A stretch of 64,000 bases of DNA from Salinigranum salinum (GTDB lineage Archaea; Halobacteriota; Halobacteria; Halobacteriales; Haloferacaceae), in assembly GCF_009176545.1 (NCBI RefSeq), contig NZ_VTOJ01000002.1, positions 1,984,001 through 2,048,000 of the forward strand. Reading direction: 5' to 3'. Each line of letters starts with the position of its first letter. Within the stretch, counting starts at the first letter, position 1. The translations under genes and the position numbers were made by a program. The notes beneath the pieces are model-generated. The model saw only the letters and a program-made list of their open reading frames with translations, was not told the DNA's origin and ran no database searches. Shown one piece after another: positions 8,651 to 18,530 of this stretch.

Positions 8651-10408
8651 ATGAGTCAGGCAACACAGGACGTCCGCGAGGACGGCATTATCGAGAGCGT
8701 GAGTGGCCCGGTCGTGCAGGCCCGAGATCTCGACGCCCGGATGAACGACGTCGTCTACGTCGGCGAGGAAGGGCTGATGGGCGAAGTCATCGAGATCGAA
8801 GGCGACATCACGACCATTCAGGTGTACGAGGAGACCTCCGGGGTGAGTCCGGGCGAACCCGTCGAGAACACGGGTGAACCCCTCACCGTCGACCTGGGGC
8901 CGGGACTTCTGGACTCCATCTACGATGGTGTCCAGCGTCCCCTCGACGTGCTCGAGTCGAAGATGAACAGCGCGTTCCTCGACCGCGGGGTCGACGCCCC
9001 CGGAATCGACCTCGAGAAGGAGTGGGCCTTCGAGGCCACCGTCGAGGCGGGCGACGAGGTCTCGACCGGTGACGTCGTCGGCGTCGTCGAGGAGACGGTG
9101 AGCATCGACCACAAGGTCATGGTGCCCCCCGGCTCCGAGGGCGGCGTCGTCGAGGAAGCCAAGAGTGGCGACTTCAACGTCGAGGATCCCGTGGTCACAC
9201 TCGAGAGCGGCGAGGAGATCACGATGCACCAGGAGTGGCCGGTCCGTCAGGCCCGTCCCAGTGTCACGAAACAGACCCCGACCGAGCCGCTCGTGTCGGG
9301 CCAGCGCATCCTCGACGGGCTGTTCCCCATCGCCAAAGGTGGGACGGCCGCGATTCCGGGGCCGTTCGGCTCCGGGAAGACGGTCACCCAGCACCAGCTC
9401 GCGAAGTGGGCCGACGCCGACATCGTCGTCTACGTCGGCTGTGGCGAGCGTGGCAACGAGATGACCGAGGTGATCGAGGACTTCCCGAACCTCGACGACC
9501 CCAAGACGGGCAATCCGCTGATGGCCCGCACGTCGCTCATCGCCAACACGTCGAACATGCCCGTGGCCGCCCGAGAATCGTGCGTCTACACCGGGATCAC
9601 CATCGCGGAGTTCTACCGCGACATGGGGTACGACGTGGCGCTGATGGCCGACTCCACCTCGCGGTGGGCGGAGGCCATGCGGGAGATCTCGAGCCGACTG
9701 GAGGAGATGCCCGGCGAGGAGGGGTACCCCGCGTACCTCTCCGCGCGGCTCTCGCAGTTCTACGAGCGCGCCGGCTACTTCGAGAACGTCAACGGCACGG
9801 AGGGATCGATCTCCGTGATCGGCGCGGTCTCGCCGCCCGGCGGCGACTTCTCCGAGCCGGTCACGCAGAACACCCTGCGCATCGTCAAGTGCTTCTGGGC
9901 GCTCGACGCCGACCTCGCCGAACGTCGGCACTTCCCCTCGATCAACTGGAACGAGTCGTACTCCCTGTACCGCGAGCAGCTCGACCCCTGGTTCCGGGAG
10001 AACGTCACGGACGACTGGTCGGAGATCCGCCAGTGGGCGGTCGACACGCTCGACGAGGAGGCCGAACTCCAGGAGATCGTTCAGCTCGTCGGTAAGGACG
10101 CCCTGCCGGAGGACCAGCAGCTCACCCTCGAGGTGGCGCGGTACCTCCGCGAGGCGTACCTCCAGCAGAACGCGTTCCACCCGACGGACACCTACTGCGA
10201 GCCGGCGAAGACGTACGGCATCCTCACGGCGATCAAGACGTTCAACGACGAGGCGTTCGACGCGCTCGACGCGGGGGTGCCGGTGCCCGAGATCACCGCG
10301 ATCGACGCCGCACCGCGGCTGAACCGTATCGGCGTCCAGGAGGACTGGGAGGAGTACATCGAGGAGCTCAAGGAGTCGATCGCGACCCAGCTCCGGGAGA
10401 AATACTGA
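8651..10408 (+). CDS. atpA: A-type ATP synthase catalytic subunit A
   Basis: A 585-residue catalytic subunit. The P-loop [14 protein letters not shown] sits at about residues 237-250. The archaeal non-homologous region lies at about residues 110-200, and the ATP-binding signature ([19 protein letters not shown]) follows. No intein interrupts the P-loop, although some archaeal atpA genes carry one. It forms the alternating A3B3 head with AtpB, whose gene begins two bases downstream. Confidence 0.96.
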   Translation: MSQATQDVREDGIIESVSGPVVQARDLDARMNDVVYVGEEGLMGEVIEIEGDITTIQVYEETSGVSPGEPVENTGEPLTVDLGPGLLDSIYDGVQRPLDVLESKMNSAFLDRGVDAPGIDLEKEWAFEATVEAGDEVSTGDVVGVVEETVSIDHKVMVPPGSEGGVVEEAKSGDFNVEDPVVTLESGEEITMHQEWPVRQARPSVTKQTPTEPLVSGQRILDGLFPIAKGGTAAIPGPFGSGKTVTQHQLAKWADADIVVYVGCGERGNEMTEVIEDFPNLDDPKTGNPLMARTSLIANTSNMPVAARESCVYTGITIAEFYRDMGYDVALMADSTSRWAEAMREISSRLEEMPGEEGYPAYLSARLSQFYERAGYFENVNGTEGSISVIGAVSPPGGDFSEPVTQNTLRIVKCFWALDADLAERRHFPSINWNESYSLYREQLDPWFRENVTDDWSEIRQWAVDTLDEEAELQEIVQLVGKDALPEDQQLTLEVARYLREAYLQQNAFHPTDTYCEPAKTYGILTAIKTFNDEAFDALDAGVPVPEITAIDAAPRLNRIGVQEDWEEYIEELKESIATQLREKY

Positions 10409-10409
10409 T

Positions 10410-11822
10410 ATGAAGAAGTACCAGACCATCACAGAGATCAGCGGTCCGCTGGTGTTCGCCGAGGTCGACGAGCCGATCGGCTACGACGAGATCGTCGAGA
10501 TCGAGACGCCTGCCGGCGAGACCAAGCGCGGCCAGGTGCTCGAATCCTCGGACGGGCTCGTCGCGATCCAGGTGTTCGAGGGAACGACCGGCATCGACCG
10601 GAACGCCTCGGTCACGTTCCTCGGCGAGACGCTGAAGATGCCCGTCACCGAGGACCTCCTCGGGCGAGTGCTCGACGGCTCCGGCCAGCCCATCGACGGC
10701 GGCCCGGAGATCGTCCCCGACGAACGCCGCAACATCGTCGGCGCGGCGATCAACCCCTACTCCCGAGAGTACCCCGAGGAGTTCATCCAGACGGGTGTGA
10801 GTGCCATCGACGGCATGAACACCCTGGTCCGCGGACAGAAGCTCCCGATCTTCTCCGGATCGGGGCTGCCGCACAACGACCTCGCGCTGCAGGTCGCCCG
10901 GCAGGCGACCGTCCCCGAGGAAGAGGAGGGCGGCGAGGGATCGGAGTTCGCCGTCATCTTCGGTGCCATGGGCATCACGGCCGAGGAGGCCAACGAGTTC
11001 ATGGAGGACTTCGAGCGCACCGGCGCGCTCGAGCGCTCCGTCGTCTTCATGAACCTCGCGGACGACCCCGCCGTCGAACGGACGGTCACGCCGCGACTGG
11101 CGCTCACCACGGCGGAGTACCTCGCGTTCGACAAGGGCTACCACGTGCTCGTCATCCTCACGGACATGACGAACTACTGCGAGGCGCTGCGCGAGATCGG
11201 TGCCGCCCGCGAGGAGGTTCCCGGCCGCCGGGGCTACCCCGGCTACATGTACACCGACCTGGCGACGCTGTACGAGCGCGCCGGACGGATCCAGGGTCGT
11301 GACGGCTCCGTCACGCAGATTCCCATCCTCACGATGCCGGGCGACGACGACACCCACCCGATCCCGGACCTGACGGGGTACATCACCGAGGGACAGATCT
11401 ACGTCGACCGGAACCTCAACTCGCAGGGCGTCCAGCCCCCGGTCAACGTGCTTCCCTCCCTCTCCAGGCTCATGGACGACGGCATCGGCGAGGGCCTCAC
11501 CCGCGAGGACCACGCCGACGTCTCCGACCAGATGTACGCCGCGTACGCGGAGGGCGAGGACCTCCGCGACCTGGTGAACATCGTCGGCCGCGAGGCCCTC
11601 TCCGAGAGGGACAACAAGTACCTCGACTTCGCCGAGCGTTTCGAGGACGAGTTCGTCGACCAGGGCTTCACGACGGAGCGCTCCATCGACGAGACGCTCG
11701 ACATCGGCTGGGACCTCCTCTCGACGCTCCCGAAGGAGGAGCTCAACCGGATCGACGAGGAGCTCATCGAGAAGTACTACCGCGAGAGCGAGACGGGCGA
11801 GCCGGTCGAGGCCGAGGCGTAA
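10410..11822 (+). CDS. atpB: A-type ATP synthase subunit B
   Basis: A 470-residue regulatory nucleotide-binding subunit. It has the beta-barrel N-terminus ([16 protein letters not shown]) and a degenerate P-loop region ([20 protein letters not shown]), as expected for non-catalytic B. The signature [14 protein letters not shown] is present. In this genome atpB ends the first operon block. The rotor gene atpD lies 4.5 kb downstream, after an inserted phototrophy module. Confidence 0.96.
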   Translation: MKKYQTITEISGPLVFAEVDEPIGYDEIVEIETPAGETKRGQVLESSDGLVAIQVFEGTTGIDRNASVTFLGETLKMPVTEDLLGRVLDGSGQPIDGGPEIVPDERRNIVGAAINPYSREYPEEFIQTGVSAIDGMNTLVRGQKLPIFSGSGLPHNDLALQVARQATVPEEEEGGEGSEFAVIFGAMGITAEEANEFMEDFERTGALERSVVFMNLADDPAVERTVTPRLALTTAEYLAFDKGYHVLVILTDMTNYCEALREIGAAREEVPGRRGYPGYMYTDLATLYERAGRIQGRDGSVTQIPILTMPGDDDTHPIPDLTGYITEGQIYVDRNLNSQGVQPPVNVLPSLSRLMDDGIGEGLTREDHADVSDQMYAAYAEGEDLRDLVNIVGREALSERDNKYLDFAERFEDEFVDQGFTTERSIDETLDIGWDLLSTLPKEELNRIDEELIEKYYRESETGEPVEAEA

Positions 11823-11845
11823 CGTCGCGTCGACAGCTGCACGAG

Positions 11846-11851
11846 TTTTTT
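11846..11851 (+). terminator. T-tract terminator after atpB
   Basis: Six consecutive T residues occur 24 bases after the atpB stop, in otherwise GC-rich sequence. T-tracts are the usual archaeal intrinsic termination signal. It would separate the atp transcript from the phototrophy module. Confidence 0.45.
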
Positions 11852-11916
11852 GACCGCACGTTGTTCCGCGTGTGTCACTGTACGCGCGACCGGAACGACC
11901 GAGAGACACCCTGACC

Positions 11917-12399
11917 ATGCGCGATCCCCGATCCGTCCTCACGACGCTGGCATCGAGGCGACAGGGCTGTCCACCCCTGTGCTGGCTGTTGATCGGACTC
12001 CTGGGGTTTCTCGGTGTCAGAGGGGTCCTCGGTGGCGGGCAGTTCGTCCTCGTCCCGTCCGGGGAGCTGATCGGTCTCTCGACCGGACTCCTGGCTTCGA
12101 CGCCGCTCGACGACTTCTTCCTGCCGGGTGTCGTCCTCCTGATCGGTCTCGGTGTCGTCCCGCTGGCCGCCGCGTACGGGCTCTACCGTGGGGAGGCGTG
12201 GGCGTGGCTCGTGGTGGTCGCCGTCGGTGTCGGTCTGCTCGTCTGGGTGTTCGTCGAGGGGATCGTCGTCGGGTTCGGTGAACGGCTGCAGGTGCTGAAC
12301 GCCGTCCAGGCGCTCGTGATGCTCCTCTTGGCCGCGCACCCGACCGTTCGGGAGCACTGCACCCGCACGCGACTGTCCGACACGGATCGAACCGGGTGA
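11917..12399 (+). CDS. Small membrane protein of unknown function
   Basis: A 160-residue protein from the ATG at 11917. A GTG at 11872 would add 15 residues. It has four hydrophobic segments, at about residues 22-42, 65-90, 95-115 and 118-145. No catalytic motif or family was recognised. It sits between atpB and bat, in the same direction, as the first gene of the phototrophy module. It may be a passenger or a membrane partner of the light-energy genes; neither can be shown. Confidence 0.55.
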   Translation: MRDPRSVLTTLASRRQGCPPLCWLLIGLLGFLGVRGVLGGGQFVLVPSGELIGLSTGLLASTPLDDFFLPGVVLLIGLGVVPLAAAYGLYRGEAWAWLVVVAVGVGLLVWVFVEGIVVGFGERLQVLNAVQALVMLLLAAHPTVREHCTRTRLSDTDRTG

Positions 12400-12537
12400 C
12401 TCCGGACGGTCGAACACGCCACCGGTCGTCGCATGGCAGAGGATCGACGAGCCGGAGGTCGCGCGCGAGCCACCGCGTTCGGCCCACGGGGGCGACGCTC
12501 TCGGAAACTATTCGCGTCTCCGTCGTGATGGGGGGGT

Positions 12538-14526
12538 ATGGCAACCGAGGTTCCCCACGGGAGCCGCGTCCTCCTCGCGACCGACGCCGACGACGTCCGG
12601 TCGCGCGCGACCGCGCTCCTCGCGGACGTCTTCGGCACCGACGCCATCTCGACCGTCGACACGTTCGGGGCCGTCACCGCGCGAGTGGAGGCCGTCGACT
12701 GTCTGGTCGTGGCGGCCGATCTCCTCGACGACCCCGCCGACCTCTCCGAACACACGACGGTGACGCCCGTCGTGGTGCTGGTGACGCCCGAGGACGAGCA
12801 CGGCGTCGAGCAGGCGTTCGAGGCGGGCGCGTTCGACGTCGTCCCCGTCGACGAGTCGAACCGCTTCATCCGCCTCGGCGAGCGGGTCGCGAGCGCGGTC
12901 GCCTGGCAACACAACCGATCGGACGCGGTCGACCGGATCACGGAGGAACTGAAAGAGCGGGCGATGGACGAGGCCCCGGTGGGGATCACCATCGCCGACT
13001 TCTCGCTGCCCGACCGCCCGCTCGTCTACATCAACCAGGCGTTCTGCGAGACGACGGGGTACGCCATCACGGAGGCGCTCGGTCGCAACTGCCGCTACCT
13101 GCAGGGGCCCGACACCGACCCCGAGTCGGTCGCCGAACTCCGTCGTGCCGTCGACGCCGGGGAGCCCGCGTCGGTCGAACTGCTCAACTACCGCCGCGAC
13201 GGCACCGAGTTCTGGAACCGGGTCGACATCGCGCCGATCGAGGCGGTCGACGGCGGCGTCACACACTACGTCGGCTTCCAGACGGACATCACCGACCGCG
13301 TTCGCGCCGAGGAGGCGGCCGAGCGGTACGCCGCGGAGGCCGACCGCGAACGTGGGCGGCTCCAGCGGCTCCTCGACCACATCGAGGGCGTGCTCGAGGA
13401 CGTCACCGAGATGCTCGTCCGTGCGGAGAGCCGCGCGGAACTCGAACGCGGGGTCTGTGAGCGCGTCGCCGACACGCCGTCGTACACGGCCGCGTGGGTC
13501 GGTGACTGCGACCTCTCACCCGAGACGATCGTCCCGAAGGTGTGGGAAGGTGAGGCGGCCGAGACGATCGACGGACTGGTCGTCGATCGCGACGACACGG
13601 TGGACCCCGTCGCAGCGGCGGCGTCGACCCGGACGCCACAGGCGACGACCGACACTGAAGGGCGGTTTCACGCCGACCGTACGCTCCCGTTCGAGGGAAT
13701 CGTCGCGGTGCCGTTGCACCACCGCGAGACGCTGTACGGCGTGCTGGTCATCTACACGGACGCGGAGGCCATCGAGGAGAACGAACTGGTCGTCCTCGGG
13801 ACGCTCGGTCGGGCGATCGGGGCAGCGATCGACGCGTTCGAGAGCCGTCGGACCCTCCTCACGGAGAGCCTCGTCGAACTCCAGTTCGTCGTCAGCGACC
13901 CAGCAGTGCCGCTCGTCCGGCTCGCTCGCGCGGCGGACTGTTCGCTCGCCCAGGAGGGCGTCGTCGTGCGCGACGACGGGACGATCCTGCTGTTCGTCTC
14001 GGCGACACCACCTGACGCCGAGCTCGCGGCGGCGTCGGCGCCGGGGATCGACGAGGTGAGACGGGTGGGCGACGACGAGGAGTCCGGACTGTTCGAGCTG
14101 ACGCTGTCGCCCCAGTCGCTCCTCCCGCTGGTCGCCGAAGCGGGCGGGCGACTGACCGACCTCGCCGTCGACCCGCGGGACGGAACGCTCACGCTCACGG
14201 TCACGGTCCCCGACCGGTCGACCGGTCGGCAGCTCCTCGACGACCTCGCCGGCGCGTCCTCGAGCGTCCGCGTCGCGCGGATCAGAGAGCGCGACGAACC
14301 CCCGGCGACACACAGAGGGTTCGTCGCGGACGTCGAGGAGGAACTCACCGAAAAACAGCGGACCGCGCTCCAGCTCGCCCACATCGGCGGCTTCTTCGAG
14401 TGGCCCCACGGCATCTCGGGCGACGAACTCGCCGAGGCGATGGGCGTCTCCCGGTCGACGTTCCACCAGCATCTGCGTGCGGCGGAGCGAAAGCTCGTCT
14501 CGCGATTCCACCGGGACGATGGCTAG
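12538..14526 (+). CDS. bat: Bat-type bacterio-opsin activator with LOV-like domain
   Basis: A 662-residue multidomain transcription activator. Residues ~10-130 resemble a degenerate receiver. Residues ~143-250 are a PAS domain with all hallmarks of a LOV photosensor: GRNCRYLQG with the flavin-adduct Cys at residue 185, an RRDGTEFWN motif and the C-terminal GFQTDIT glutamine. A GAF domain covers ~290-445. A Bat-specific region follows, and an HTH_10 helix-turn-helix (LTEKQRTALQLAHIGGFFEW onward) starts at ~604. Bat activates bop and carotenoid genes in Halobacterium. Here it lies directly upstream of bop, with a matching activator site between them. Confidence 0.9.
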   Translation: MATEVPHGSRVLLATDADDVRSRATALLADVFGTDAISTVDTFGAVTARVEAVDCLVVAADLLDDPADLSEHTTVTPVVVLVTPEDEHGVEQAFEAGAFDVVPVDESNRFIRLGERVASAVAWQHNRSDAVDRITEELKERAMDEAPVGITIADFSLPDRPLVYINQAFCETTGYAITEALGRNCRYLQGPDTDPESVAELRRAVDAGEPASVELLNYRRDGTEFWNRVDIAPIEAVDGGVTHYVGFQTDITDRVRAEEAAERYAAEADRERGRLQRLLDHIEGVLEDVTEMLVRAESRAELERGVCERVADTPSYTAAWVGDCDLSPETIVPKVWEGEAAETIDGLVVDRDDTVDPVAAAASTRTPQATTDTEGRFHADRTLPFEGIVAVPLHHRETLYGVLVIYTDAEAIEENELVVLGTLGRAIGAAIDAFESRRTLLTESLVELQFVVSDPAVPLVRLARAADCSLAQEGVVVRDDGTILLFVSATPPDAELAAASAPGIDEVRRVGDDEESGLFELTLSPQSLLPLVAEAGGRLTDLAVDPRDGTLTLTVTVPDRSTGRQLLDDLAGASSSVRVARIRERDEPPATHRGFVADVEEELTEKQRTALQLAHIGGFFEWPHGISGDELAEAMGVSRSTFHQHLRAAERKLVSRFHRDDG

Positions 14527-14569
14527 TGTCACTCTAGGACGACTAAACACATGGTATACTTTTAGGACA

Positions 14570-14583
14570 TCCCAACCAGTTCG
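14570..14583 (+). promoter_or_regulatory. Bat upstream activator sequence (UAS) of bop
   Basis: TCCCAACCAGTTCG matches the Halobacterium bop UAS consensus as I recall it (ACCcnactagTTnG) at every specified position except the first base and one lower-case base. It ends 43 bases before the bop ATG. About seven bases downstream, at 14591-14598, is a weak TATA region. That geometry fits the published bop promoter, where Bat compensates for a poor TATA box. A start just before GCATTATGG would make the mRNA nearly leaderless. Confidence 0.6.
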
Positions 14584-14625
14584 GTATCCTCGCTTTGTCG
14601 TCTCCCGCTAACCCTCGGTTGCATT

Positions 14626-15360
14626 ATGGCAACACCAGGTAGCGAATCGATCTGGCTGTGGCTCGGCACAGCCGGCATGACGCTCGGCACACTGTACTTC
14701 GTCGCCCGCGGCTGGGGCGTCGAGGATCGGGAACAGCAACGCTTCTACATCATTACGATCTTCATCACCGCGATCGCCTCCGCGGCGTACTTCGCGATGG
14801 CGACGGGCTTCGGGCTCACGCAAGTGACGGTCAACGGACAGGTCCTGGACATCTACTGGGGCCGCTACGCCGACTGGCTGTTCACGACGCCGTTGCTCCT
14901 GCTCGACCTCGCACTGCTCGCGAAGGCTGACCGGAACACCATCTACACGCTCATCGGACTCGACGTGCTGATGATCGGCACGGGCGTCATCGGAGCGCTC
15001 GCCGCCTCCTCGGCTGCCATCCGCATCGTCTGGTGGGCGATCAGCACCGTGTTCCTGCTGTTCCTCCTGTACTTCCTCATCCGCACGCTCAGCGAGGCCG
15101 CGACGAGACAGACACCCGAGGTGCGCAAGCTCACCACGACGCTCCGGAACATGCTCATCGTGCTCTGGCTCGCGTACCCCGTGGTGTGGATCCTCGGCAC
15201 CGAGGGTACCATCGGCATCATCCCCCTGTACTGGGAGACCGCGGCGTTCATGGTCCTCGACCTGACCGCGAAGGTCGGCTTCGGGTTCGTGCTCCTGCGG
15301 AGCCACTCGATCCTCGAGCAGGCGACGCAGAGCACCGGCGCGACGGCGACTGCCGACTGA
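14626..15360 (+). CDS. bop: Bacteriorhodopsin, light-driven proton pump
   Basis: A 244-residue seven-helix retinal protein. Proton-pump residues are all present: Asp83 and Asp94 (in RYADWLFTTP and LLLLDLALL, equivalent to BR Asp85 and Asp96), Arg80, Thr87, Glu193 and Glu204 (release group), Asp212 and the retinal Schiff-base Lys216 (LDLTAKVGFG). The Leu at the BR Leu93 position predicts green absorption. It is therefore an outward proton pump, not halorhodopsin or a sensory rhodopsin. It follows bat and precedes a lycopene cyclase, which supplies the retinal precursor. No brp/blh cleavage gene is in the window. Confidence 0.96.
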   Translation: MATPGSESIWLWLGTAGMTLGTLYFVARGWGVEDREQQRFYIITIFITAIASAAYFAMATGFGLTQVTVNGQVLDIYWGRYADWLFTTPLLLLDLALLAKADRNTIYTLIGLDVLMIGTGVIGALAASSAAIRIVWWAISTVFLLFLLYFLIRTLSEAATRQTPEVRKLTTTLRNMLIVLWLAYPVVWILGTEGTIGIIPLYWETAAFMVLDLTAKVGFGFVLLRSHSILEQATQSTGATATAD

Positions 15361-15484
15361 TCCCGGCTGACCCGGTCGGTCCGGGGAGGTCCGGTTCGGT
15401 TCGGTCGACCAGTATTTCAGACAGCAGCACTCGACACCCCCAATCCATGTTCCCATCCCATTTCGTACCCGATCGGAGTCAGCC

Positions 15485-16282
15485 GTGAGCCGGCTCACGT
15501 ATCTCGGCTTCCACGCCGTGTTCCTCCTGCCGCCGATCCTGATCCTCGGCGCGGCCGTCTACTGGCGGCGGGCCCGGTTCGATCCCTCTGAGTGGCGGGC
15601 ACGGTGGGCTGGGTTCGCGATCCTCGCAGTCATCGCCCTCGGCTACACGACACCGTGGGGTAATTACCTCATCGGCCGTGACGTCTGGTGGTACGGCGAG
15701 GGTGCCGTCGTCGCGACCGTCTGGCTCGCGCCGGTCGAGGAGTACCTGTTCATGATCCTCCAGCCGCTCGTGGTCGTGCTCTGGCTCGCGTTGCTCGCGT
15801 TCTCGTCCCGGAGACCGTCACACGCGGCGAACGTACCGGTCACGCGACGCCAGCGACTGGTCGGCGTCGTCGCAGGGGGTGTCGTCCTCGCCGTCGGCGC
15901 GGTCTGTCTCCTCACGACGCGGACGTACTACCTCGGCGCCATCCTGGCGTGGGCAGGCCCCGTCCTCGCGCTGCAGTGGGGGTTCGGCTGGCCGTACCTG
16001 TGGGCCACCCGGCGGACGCTCGCGCTCGGAGTCGGCGTGCCGACGCTGTACTTCTGGGCCGCCGACTGGGTCGCCATCGAACTCGGCGTCTGGGTCATCT
16101 CTGAGACGTACACGACGGGTGTGACACTCCTCGGCCTGCCGGTCGAGGAGGCGGCGTTCTTCCTCGTCACGAACGTCTTCGTGGTGCAGGGGCTCGTCCT
16201 GTTCCTGTGGGTTGTGGAGCGGTGGGGACTGATGACCGCCACTGGGCAGGCGACAGCCACGCGACCGACAGTAAAAGGTTAA
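15485..16282 (+). CDS. crtY: Lycopene beta-cyclase, CrtYcd-fused type
   Basis: A 265-residue integral membrane protein from GTG 15485 with about seven helices. It is the archaeal fusion of the CrtYc and CrtYd halves. Each half carries its PxEE motif: [19 protein letters not shown] in the first and [13 protein letters not shown] in the second, plus TPWGNYLIG near residue 58. The enzyme closes both ends of lycopene to make beta-carotene, which is cleaved to retinal for bacterio-opsin. It lies directly downstream of bop, 28 bases before atpD. Confidence 0.92.
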   Translation: MSRLTYLGFHAVFLLPPILILGAAVYWRRARFDPSEWRARWAGFAILAVIALGYTTPWGNYLIGRDVWWYGEGAVVATVWLAPVEEYLFMILQPLVVVLWLALLAFSSRRPSHAANVPVTRRQRLVGVVAGGVVLAVGAVCLLTTRTYYLGAILAWAGPVLALQWGFGWPYLWATRRTLALGVGVPTLYFWAADWVAIELGVWVISETYTTGVTLLGLPVEEAAFFLVTNVFVVQGLVLFLWVVERWGLMTATGQATATRPTVKG

Positions 16283-16310
16283 CATCCCGGACGAACAACG
16301 TCCGACAAGA

Positions 16311-17012
16311 ATGGCCGAAGACGTCAAACCGACGCGCAAGAACCTGATGGCCATCGAGGACCGCATCGAGCTCTCCGAGCGCGGTCACGACACGCTCGAG
16401 CAGAAGCGTGACGGCCTCATCATGGAGTTCATGGACATCCTCGACCAGGCGCAGGACGTCCGTTCGGAGCTCTCCGAGGACTACCAGACCGCCCAGCACA
16501 AGATCAACATGGCCCGTGCCATGGAGGGCGACGTCGCGGTCCGCGGCGCAGCGGCCGCGCTCAAGGAACACCCCGAGATCACGACCCAGTCGAAGAACAT
16601 CATGGGCGTCGTCGTCCCGCAGATCGAGTCCTCGCGGGTGAAGAAGACGCTCGACCAGCGCGGCTACGGTCTCCTCGGCTCCTCGGCGCGGATCGACGAG
16701 GCCGCCGACGCCTACGAGGAACTCCTCGAGACGATCATCCTCGCCGCCGAGGTGGAGACGGCGATGAAGAAGATGCTCGAGGAGATCGAGACCACCAAAC
16801 GTCGTGTCAACGCCCTCGAGTTCAAACTCCTGCCCGACCTGTACGAGAACAAGGAGTACATCGAGCAGAAACTCGAAGAGCAGGAACGCGAGGAGATCTT
16901 CCGCCTGAAGAAGATCAAGGCGAAGAAAGAAGAAGAGGAGAAGAAAGAACGCGAGGCCGAAGCCGCCGATCTCGAGGAGAGCGACGTCGAACGCGTCTCG
17001 GCCGACGACTGA
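16311..17012 (+). CDS. atpD: A-type ATP synthase subunit D
   Basis: A 233-residue central rotor shaft, with two long helices pairing N- and C-terminal coiled coils and a short hairpin between. Conserved motifs are [13 protein letters not shown] at the N-terminus and [17 protein letters not shown] at about residues 163-179. The charged C-terminal tail ([16 protein letters not shown]) is typical of haloarchaea. It is detached from the other atp genes by the 4.5 kb containing bat, bop and crtY, but keeps the same direction and could be cotranscribed with crtY. Confidence 0.95.
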   Translation: MAEDVKPTRKNLMAIEDRIELSERGHDTLEQKRDGLIMEFMDILDQAQDVRSELSEDYQTAQHKINMARAMEGDVAVRGAAAALKEHPEITTQSKNIMGVVVPQIESSRVKKTLDQRGYGLLGSSARIDEAADAYEELLETIILAAEVETAMKKMLEEIETTKRRVNALEFKLLPDLYENKEYIEQKLEEQEREEIFRLKKIKAKKEEEEKKEREAEAADLEESDVERVSADD

Positions 17013-17090
17013 GCCCGCGACCCGACCCTCGCGTCGACCGCCGAACCACCGCGCTGACGTCGACTCCGCCGAACGGACCCACCGCAGCGG

Positions 17091-17095
17091 TTTTT
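17091..17095 (+). terminator. T-tract downstream of atpD
   Basis: TTTTT in GC-rich surroundings 79 bases after the atpD stop, just before the DUF6276 gene. It probably ends the atpD transcript, or else forms part of the next promoter. Confidence 0.3.
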
Positions 17096-17120
17096 GTCGC
17101 GCCGACGCCTCTCTCGACGT

Positions 17121-17528
17121 ATGGCCTGTCCCGCCTGTGCCGGCGAGCGTGTCGTGTTCGTCGTACCGTCGTCACTCCGACCGTACGCACCCGACGAGTC
17201 GGCCGGAGCGACGCTCTGTACGAACTGCCTCCGCGTCGAAGCCGCCGAGACGCCCGGGCGTGTCGGCGACGACCGCACCGCGGCGGTCGACTGGGAGCCG
17301 CTGCCGACGGGCGAAGCGGGCATCGCGATGGCGCTCCTGCTCGGCCACCTCGACTCGCTCGCCCTCCGCCGGGCGGACGTGACCGAACTGATCGACCGCG
17401 TGGAGACCGCCGGGGGCGACGCGTTCGCCACCCTCGACCGCCTCGTGGCGATGGCGACGAACGGTGCGATCGATCCGGTCGTCGACCTCGACCGTCGGGC
17501 CGCACAGCTGCGATCGTTGCTCGACTGA
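17121..17528 (+). CDS. DUF6276-like zinc-binding protein
   Basis: A 135-residue protein. A CxxC pair near the N-terminus (MACPACAGERVVF) and a second at ALCTNCLR (about residues 37-43) suggest one zinc ribbon. The helical C-terminal half contains HLDSLALRRADVTELIDRVE. Haloarchaeal DUF6276 proteins have this layout and are often found next to atpD, as here. Function is unknown. The start at ATG 17121 places the first CxxC directly after the initiator, as in relatives. Confidence 0.65.
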   Translation: MACPACAGERVVFVVPSSLRPYAPDESAGATLCTNCLRVEAAETPGRVGDDRTAAVDWEPLPTGEAGIAMALLLGHLDSLALRRADVTELIDRVETAGGDAFATLDRLVAMATNGAIDPVVDLDRRAAQLRSLLD

Positions 17529-17579
17529 CTCCGGTGTACCCGGTGTGATCCGCTCGTCCGGTCGTCGCTCGGCCGTCGC

Positions 17580-18408
17580 TCAGCCGTCGCGCTCGTCGCT
17601 GCGGAGGAGGTCGTCGGTGAACTCCGTCGCCCCGTTCCGGCGGCGCTCGAACGCCGCTCGACCCCACGCCACGGCGGCGTCGCTGTCGTTGACGATCGCC
17701 CCGGCGAGTCGACCACGGTCGTCGTAGACGACCACGACGACCCGTGCCGTGTCGGCGGACTCGACGACGAACAGATCGTACGACAGATCGTCGGTCTCGT
17801 ACGCGCGGTATCGGCCGGTCGCGGCCATCTCACGACGCCTCCCGAGATACCACTCGCGGAGGTGGTCCGCGAGGTCGGCCGTGTAGACGACCGACGCGTG
17901 GCCCTCGCGTTCCACGACCAGCCGGTAGCGTCGCGCGGACGCCTCGGAGTCGCTGATCGCGCTGGCACAGGCCCGACAGGCTGCGCGCCCGGCCGATCAG
18001 ATCGGTCACCGCGTCCGCGGGACGACCCGTGGCGGAGGGTTCGCTCCGGTAGGCGGTCGCGCCGTCGAGCAGGTCGTGGTCGATGTCGGCGTCGGGAGGG
18101 AGTTCGAAGAGGAGATCGCCGAACGTCCTCACGGCCGTCGTCTCCGCACCGAAGCGACGGTACGCCGCGAACGCCAGCCGTCCGGCGAGCGTGAGTTCGA
18201 TCCGTCCACCGGCACGACGGACGAGACCGCTCGCTTCGAGGCGGCGGACGGTGCGGTCGGCCGCCGACCGCGACACGCCGAGTTCGGCCGCGAGCGCTCG
18301 CTCCCCGGTGACGCACTCGCCGGATCGCTCGGCGAGGAGCGACAGGACGTCCGCCCGTCGGCCAGAGACCCGGCTGACATCCGGTGGGGTGTCGTCCTCC
18401 CGTGGCAT
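17580..18408 (-). pseudogene. Frameshifted winged-helix regulator (FilR1-like sensor)
   Basis: The N-terminal part (from ATG 18408, MPREDDTPPDVSRVSGRRAD) encodes a winged helix and the LLDGATAYRSEPSATGRPAD linker. Around 17960 the frame breaks after LIGRARSLSGLC. The C-terminal half continues in another frame (ACASAISDSEASARRYRLVV) to the stop at 17580. The intact neighbour at 18531-19379 has the same order without a break, so one extra base, or two missing, explains it. A TATA-like GTATATTTC remains at 18432-18440. It is either a recent pseudogene or a sequencing error. Confidence 0.7.
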
Positions 18409-18530
18409 AGAGTGAGCGACGCCGCTCCGCGAAATATACGTACGGATCGTCTGCCGACGGGCGAGCGACCAGTCGGACCGTCGACCACACTGGCGCGCCC
18501 TGCTGTCCTGACCGGCATCGATCCGGTATC

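Noticed and set aside
12500..12520. GGAAACTATTCG before bat as a Bat self-activation site
   Set aside because: Too many mismatches to the activator consensus and no suitable spacing to a TATA box.
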